Assembly (NCBI RefSeq): GCF_002234535.1
Contig: NZ_CP022521.1
Coordinates: 4,712,001 to 4,776,000 of the forward strand
From: Actinoalloteichus hoggarensis
Lineage (GTDB): Bacteria > Actinomycetota > Actinomycetes > Mycobacteriales > Pseudonocardiaceae
Direction of reading: 5' to 3'
Length of the DNA stretch: 64,000 nucleotides
The translations under genes were made by a program, and so were the position numbers. Shown piece by piece: positions 59,192 to 64,000 of the stretch. The notes under the pieces are model-generated. The model was not told the DNA's origin. It did not search any database and saw nothing but the letters and a program-made list of their open reading frames with translations. How positions within the stretch are numbered: position 1 is the stretch's first letter; each line of letters opens with the position of its first letter.

Positions 59192-62043
59192 CGGAGACCT
59201 CCAGTCGCGGGACCGTTCGACGACCGACCTGTCGCGGCGCGCCGTCTTCGGGAACCACCGCGACCCCGAGGGCCGGAGCGGACCCCCGCCGACCGCGGCT
59301 GCTGCGGTCCCAGTTGGTTCAGCGCCGTGAGCAGCACGCCGATGACCGCGAGATAGACGCCGACGTCGAACACCAGGGCGGTGGTGAAGTGGAAGTCGCC
59401 CCAGGGCATCCAGATGTCGGCATGCAGCGGCCGTAGGAGAGAGCCGTCGAAGTAGCCCAACAGCCCGGAGCCCGCCGCCACGACGATCCCGGATGCGATG
59501 AGCCCCGGCGACGAGAGACGGATCCTGGCGGCCGATTCACTCGCGGCCGTCAGATAGACCAGGGCGAAGCCCGCGCCTCCCACCAGCCCGGCGATGAAGC
59601 CGCCGCCGGGTTCGTGATGCCCGCGGAAGAGCAGATAGAGGGACCAGAGCACCAGCAGCGGCATCAGCCACCGCGCCACGGTGCGGACGATGACGGTGTT
59701 GTCGTCGGCGTTCCAGACCGCGCTGCTCGGGGGGACCTTCGGTTGTCGTTCCCCACCGCCGGAGATCAGACCGCTGGAGTTGAGCACCGAGATGATCACC
59801 AGGCCCGCGACGCCGAGGACCGTGAGCTCGCCCATCGTGTCCATCGCCCGATAGTCGACCAGGATCGTGTTGACGACGTTGGTTCCGCCGGTGTCCTCCT
59901 CGACCTGGGAGAGGAAGTACTCCGCAGCCTGTGAGAGCTCCCGGCGCCCCGTCATCAGGTAGGCGGCGAGGCCCGCGCTGAGTCCGGCTCCGATCGCGAT
60001 CGCGGCGGTCAGCACCGTCCTTCGCCTGGTCGCACGATGGAATCGCCGGGGCAGCCGCCGCAGGACGAGCACCGCGACGACGACGGTGAGGATCTCCACC
60101 ATCACCTGCGTCAGTGCGACGTCGAACGCCCCGAGGAACAGGAACCACAGCGCCACCGTGAAACCGGCCACGCCCACCAGGACCAGGCCCGCCAGCCGGG
60201 AGCGGGTGATGGTCGCGGCCAGGACCGCGGCGACCACCAGCACCACCAGGAACCAGTCCAGCCTCCGCGAGGTGGGTGCGGTGAACGATTCGAAGTCGAG
60301 GTTCGCGGCGGCGACGACGGCGGTGAGAACACCGATCAGCACGATCGGCATCGCCATGTGTCGCGCCGGCGAGTCGCCGCGGGTGAGATCGCCCACCCGG
60401 ACGCCCAACGCGATCACCCCTCGGTGCAGCATCTCGAAGACCGCGGTGCCGGAGACGGGGAGGAACCGACGGCCGGCCAGGGCTTCACCGGCGGCCGACC
60501 GCCAGGCGAGCAGTGCGCCCAACCCGATGGCGACCGCCGACATCAACAGCGCCGCGTTGAAGCCGTGCCACAGGCTCAGGTAGGCGTGCCCGCTTCCGGG
60601 TGCGGCGTCGACCGCGACTCGGTCGGCCAGTGGATTGAGCCACGGAGCGCCCAGCCCGAGGACGAGGCCGCCGACGACGGCCACGGCGGGCGCGGCGAGG
60701 AACCAGACTCCGGCTTCCCGGGGCGACGACTCGTTCGGCGGGCCGCCGAACACTCCGACGACGAATCGGAACGCATAGGCGAAGGTGAATGCCGCCGCGA
60801 TCACGGCTCCGACGCCCACCGCCGGACCCACCCAGGCAGGCCCCGGTGCCTCCAGCAGCGCGTCGAACAGGGTCTCCTTGCTCACGAAGCCGAGGAAGGG
60901 CGGTATCCCCGCCATCGACAGGGCGGCCAGGCTCGCCACGATCGCGGTGACGGGCATGGCGGAACGCAGCCCGCTGAGTCTTCGGATGTCTCGGGTACCG
61001 GCTTGACGGTCGATGACGCCGACCGTCATGAACAGCGCCGACTTGAACAGGGCATGTGCCACGGTGTGCACGGCCGCCGCGATCAGCGCCGCGGGAGTGC
61101 CGATGCCGATCACCATGATGAGGAAGCCGAGCTGACTGACGGTCGAGTACGCCGCCAGCTCCTTGAGGTCGTGCCGCTGCAGCGCGAAGACCGCGCCGAT
61201 CAGCGCGGTGAGCAGGCCGACCGAGATGAGTCCGATGTTCCAGACGCCGAACTCCCCGAACGCCGCCGAGAATCGCATGGCGACGTAGACCCCGGCCTTG
61301 ACCATCGTCGCGGCGTGCAGGTAGGCGCTCACCGGGGTGCTGGCCGCCATCGCGTCCGGCAGCCAGTAGTGGAACGGGAACTGCGCCGACTTGGTGAAGA
61401 CCGCCAGCATCACCAGCAACGCGATCACGGTCGCGAAGCCGCTGTCCTGCATCCACGACGTGTCCGAAAGGACGGCGCTCAGGCTGCTGGTCCCGGTCCG
61501 CACGATGAGCAGGACGACGGCCGTCAGCAGCGCCAGTCCGCCCAACGCGGTGACGATGAAGGTCCGCACCGCGGGACGATTCGCCGACGGCCCCGACAAC
61601 CCGATCAGATAGAACGAGCAGATGGTCGTGAGCTCCCAGAACACGAAGAGCAGCACCAGGTCGTCGGCCAGCACCAGCCCGGCCATCGCCGTCGCGAACG
61701 CCGTCATCAGGAAGTAGAAGCCGCCCCGCCTGCCGGGCGGGAAGTACCGCGTCGAGTAGGCGATGATCAACGCGCCCACCGCGAGCACCAGCATGGTGAA
61801 CAGCCAGCCGAGGCCGTCCATGCGCAGCTCGAGGTTCACCCCGATCGCGGGCATCCAGGGCCGGGAGAACTCGAGTGTGCCGCCCTCGACGAGGACGTGG
61901 TGCCCCTGGGCTGCGACGACGACTGTCAAGGCCGCGAAGACGGCCGCGATCGGCCAGCCTGCCGCACGGCCGAGCAGGCGGTTGAGCAGGGGTGTGCTCA
62001 GGGTGGTGAGAGCGAGCGCAATCACCAGGACGGCCAGCAACAC
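59188..62043 (-). CDS. mrpA: MrpA-MrpB fusion subunit of Na+/H+ antiporter
   Basis: 951 residues from a GTG with AAAGGA eight bases upstream. The first 770 residues are MrpA: NuoL-like core with DDLVLLFVFWELTTICSFYLIG, TKSAQFPFHYWLPDAMAASTPVSAYLHAATMVKAGVYV and YSTVSQLGFLIMV, then extra C-terminal helices. Residues from about 800 (VARWLMPLLVLWSLYLLFRGHHEPGGGFIAG) are an MrpB domain, fused as is usual in actinobacteria. The complex exports Na+ in exchange for H+ and serves in alkaline and salt tolerance. First gene of a six-gene overlapping operon with all subunits present. Confidence 0.94.
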   Translation of the reverse strand: MLLAVLVIALALTTLSTPLLNRLLGRAAGWPIAAVFAALTVVVAAQGHHVLVEGGTLEFSRPWMPAIGVNLELRMDGLGWLFTMLVLAVGALIIAYSTRYFPPGRRGGFYFLMTAFATAMAGLVLADDLVLLFVFWELTTICSFYLIGLSGPSANRPAVRTFIVTALGGLALLTAVVLLIVRTGTSSLSAVLSDTSWMQDSGFATVIALLVMLAVFTKSAQFPFHYWLPDAMAASTPVSAYLHAATMVKAGVYVAMRFSAAFGEFGVWNIGLISVGLLTALIGAVFALQRHDLKELAAYSTVSQLGFLIMVIGIGTPAALIAAAVHTVAHALFKSALFMTVGVIDRQAGTRDIRRLSGLRSAMPVTAIVASLAALSMAGIPPFLGFVSKETLFDALLEAPGPAWVGPAVGVGAVIAAAFTFAYAFRFVVGVFGGPPNESSPREAGVWFLAAPAVAVVGGLVLGLGAPWLNPLADRVAVDAAPGSGHAYLSLWHGFNAALLMSAVAIGLGALLAWRSAAGEALAGRRFLPVSGTAVFEMLHRGVIALGVRVGDLTRGDSPARHMAMPIVLIGVLTAVVAAANLDFESFTAPTSRRLDWFLVVLVVAAVLAATITRSRLAGLVLVGVAGFTVALWFLFLGAFDVALTQVMVEILTVVVAVLVLRRLPRRFHRATRRRTVLTAAIAIGAGLSAGLAAYLMTGRRELSQAAEYFLSQVEEDTGGTNVVNTILVDYRAMDTMGELTVLGVAGLVIISVLNSSGLISGGGERQPKVPPSSAVWNADDNTVIVRTVARWLMPLLVLWSLYLLFRGHHEPGGGFIAGLVGGAGFALVYLTAASESAARIRLSSPGLIASGIVVAAGSGLLGYFDGSLLRPLHADIWMPWGDFHFTTALVFDVGVYLAVIGVLLTALNQLGPQQPRSAGVRSGPRGRGGSRRRRAATGRSSNGPATGGLR

Positions 62044-62840
62044 GCCATGGTCCTTTCACGATTCATCGCCGCGTCTTCGTCAATGGGGGTGCAGGTGACG
62101 ACGGCCCGCCACCGAACGCCGGCACCTTGGGCACCAGAAATCGGGGAGGGCGAAGTGACCGCACGGCAGGCACACCCGACGGAGGGTGACGCTAGTGCGA
62201 TCAACCAGACGAGGAGGGGGCAGACGACTACGGGAGTCAGCTCAGCGGGGTCCCGGCGGGCACGCGCTCAGCTCGCCGTGGGCGTTGGTGCCCCACGACG
62301 TGGTGTAGCCGTTGGTGCCCGGCGGCAGACCGTGGTCGACCGGCAGCTTGTGCGGTTCGGCGAAGCGCCTCCGCCGCAGACTCGAGGGGTGCGGAGCGGG
62401 CATCCCGAGCCTGCCCGACAGAGGGCGGATGCTGCCGCTGATCGGCAGGTCGGTGTCACCACACCGACGACCGACGGTCGCGATCACTGCCCCTCCCCTC
62501 CTGAAGTGTGGAAGTCGTGAAGAACGTATCAGACGACGTCCAGCCGCCTTACTGACACGATCGCCCCTTCCGGATGACCCGATGGCCGGGCCCACTGCTC
62601 CGTGTCGTTCGATCGAGCCTGAGCCTGCCGGCACCGACCACGACACCGCCGCACCCGTGAGACCGGTATCACTGCACGCGAGGACGTCGAACGCCGGCGC
62701 GCTGCTCGACCGCGCCGTGAGATCGACGTCACCGACTCTCGACAGACGGACGGCGGAGGCCCGAGGCCGCCGTCCCGGCCTCCCCGTCCTGGTCGTCGAG
62801 GGAACGTCGTTCCCGGTGGTGTCGTCGGGAGCGGAAGAGG
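62044..62840. other. Gene-free stretch upstream of the mrp operon
   Basis: About 800 bases with no supported gene. It holds the mrp operon promoter at its left end. Open frames on both strands have no motif. I see no clear repeat. Confidence 0.4.
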
Positions 62841-64000
62841 TCAGACGCCGAGATCTCGCCGTGCATGTCCGACGGTACCGATGACCGCGAGGGCGAGCGC
62901 GATCGTCGAGGACACCGCGAGGCCCGTCCAGTCCGGCGGAGAGTGCGGAACCGCGGCAAGGTGCGCGAAGGGCGAGAGGTCCCCCACCCACGCCGGGGCG
63001 CCCGTGCTCTGCGCCAGGACGTCGAGCAGGAAGCCGCCGACGGCAGGCAGGCAGCCGACCAGGAGGACCGCCCGCGGCAGCCACCCGAGTGCCGCCGTCG
63101 CCGCGCCGATGCAGAGCAGGCTGATCGGCACCAGGTTGAGTGCGCCGGCAAGCGCCTCACCCACTTCCAACGGTGCCTGGACGATGCGGGTGCCCGCCCA
63201 CATCGCGAGACCCACCACGGTGAGCAGCAGCAGAACGCACGCCAGGGTGACGGCAAGCTCGACGGCCACGATCCGTTGTCGGGATGTCGAGGTGGCGAAC
63301 AGGGAGACCGCACGTCCGCTGCGCTCGTCCTGCCGCATGGCGGCGATGCGCGTCGCGGCGAAGCACCCCACCGGGATCGCGAACAGGGTGAACATCGTCG
63401 CGGCATAGCCGGTGGTCGCATCCAGGAGACCGAAGCCCGCTGCGGCGGCCAGTTCGGTGAAGCGGGGACTGCCTGCGAGGAAGTCGGTGATCGAGACGGC
63501 CAGCAGCCCGATCAGTCCGGCGAAGGCGGCCAGGCCGACCGTCCAGCCCGCCATCGGGGGGAGCACCCGCCGGATCGCGAACCCGGGGAGGGACCCGAGG
63601 AGCGTCATCCGGGGGGATCGTCGGGCCGTCAGCCGGAGCAGACCCGCACCGGCGTCCCGCATGCGTGCGATGACGACCGCACTCGCCGCGAACAGCACCG
63701 GCATCAGGAACAACACGAGGAGCGGAGCCGGTCGATCATGCGCGTAAGGACCGACTTCACCGACGAGGCCGAACGGCGTGAACCACCGCAGCCAATCCAG
63801 CTGCTCCGCACCGTCCGCGACCATCCTCGCCATCATCGACGCGGTCAGCAGGCCGAGGCCCAGCCCGGAGGCGGCGGCACGAGTGGGAAGGATCTGAGCG
63901 CACAGCGCGCCCACCGCCGCGAACCCGACGCCGACCCCGACCAGTCCCGCGGCGTACAACACCGAACCGACCACCGCCGTGCCCGAGAAGACCAGCGTGC
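62841..64000 (-). CDS. ABC exporter permease (5' end outside window)
   Basis: The frame is open to the right edge, so the N terminus is missing; at least 386 residues remain. About ten hydrophobic segments (for example LVGVGVGFAAVGALCAQIL, PAPLLVLFLMPVLFAASAVVIA, AVELAVTLACVLLLLTVVGLAMW, VSSTIALALAVIGTVGHARRDLGV) with two repeated halves fit the large permease of actinobacterial antibiotic/polyketide-type ABC exporters. The last residues GHARRDLGV are typical of their ends. The ATPase would be expected beyond the right edge. Confidence 0.75.
   Translation of the reverse strand, partial: TLVFSGTAVVGSVLYAAGLVGVGVGFAAVGALCAQILPTRAAASGLGLGLLTASMMARMVADGAEQLDWLRWFTPFGLVGEVGPYAHDRPAPLLVLFLMPVLFAASAVVIARMRDAGAGLLRLTARRSPRMTLLGSLPGFAIRRVLPPMAGWTVGLAAFAGLIGLLAVSITDFLAGSPRFTELAAAAGFGLLDATTGYAATMFTLFAIPVGCFAATRIAAMRQDERSGRAVSLFATSTSRQRIVAVELAVTLACVLLLLTVVGLAMWAGTRIVQAPLEVGEALAGALNLVPISLLCIGAATAALGWLPRAVLLVGCLPAVGGFLLDVLAQSTGAPAWVGDLSPFAHLAAVPHSPPDWTGLAVSSTIALALAVIGTVGHARRDLGV

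Noticed and set aside
60037-62520. An 800-codon open frame on the + strand opposite mrpA
   Set aside because: Antisense mirror of a high-GC gene; the translation is Asp/Gln/Arg/His-rich with no motif, while the - strand has a complete MrpA-MrpB.
1-64000. Insertion sequences or transposase genes
   Set aside because: I looked for DDE or serine-recombinase motifs and terminal inverted repeats with target duplications and saw none; only the tyrosine-recombinase remnant is present.

Overview
The window is very GC-rich with strong third-position GC, GTG/TTG starts, overlapping ATGA/GTGA gene junctions and families typical of Actinobacteria (BTAD-LysM regulators, MrpA-B fusion, Replic_Relax protein). 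A filamentous actinomycete of the Pseudonocardiaceae type is my inference; there is no rRNA or other marker to prove it. 

Layout. (1) 1-8413, + strand: an actinobacterial Tad pilus operon (CpaE-like end, TadA, TadB, TadC, Flp-like pilin, two TadE-like and one TadG-like pseudopilin) ending in a membrane LysM-BTAD protein. (2) 8468-13960: an HxlR regulator, a 44-residue Cys-containing protein, a winged-helix MoxR/CbbQ-type AAA+ ATPase, a metallopeptidase-motif/VWA partner, and a double winged-helix protein that shares a module with the ATPase. (3) 14290-25488, - strand: a compact eight-gene type IV secretion/conjugation operon (sigma-like HTH protein, VirB2-like pilin, VirB6/TrbL-like, PrgI, VirB4-like, VirD4/TraG-like, Replic_Relax, SLT-NlpC/P60 wall hydrolase). 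Upstream of it lie seven TACTAC hexamers, mostly on an 11-bp grid. (4) 26068-30992, + strand: a DNA-modification cassette (catalytically degraded and intact methyltransferase paralogues, a small Cys/His protein, a frameshifted cytosine-5 methyltransferase, a PAPS-reductase-like PP-loop protein) and an excisionase-like HTH protein. Regions 1-4 read as one integrative conjugative element whose left end is outside the window. 

(5) 31421-47070: a complete type I-E CRISPR-Cas locus (cas3, cse1, cse2, cas7, cas5, cas6e, cas1, cas2 on the - strand) between two convergent arrays of 43 and 35-36 repeats with homologous leaders, plus a two-repeat relic array with a different repeat next to cas2. (6) 47343-49560: mobile-element debris: the 3' part of a tRNA-Val(GAC) (probable attachment scar), the catalytic end of a tyrosine recombinase, and two Hint-domain toxin fragments. 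The CRISPR-Cas locus therefore lies between an excisionase-like gene and an integrase remnant. 

(7) 49748-64000: ordinary chromosomal genes: a GNAT acetyltransferase, an ABC-2 exporter operon with a divergent MarR/GbsR regulator and a palindromic operator candidate, an APH-fold kinase, a complete Mrp Na+/H+ antiporter operon (mrpA-B fusion, C, D, E, F, G), and a truncated ABC exporter permease at the right edge.
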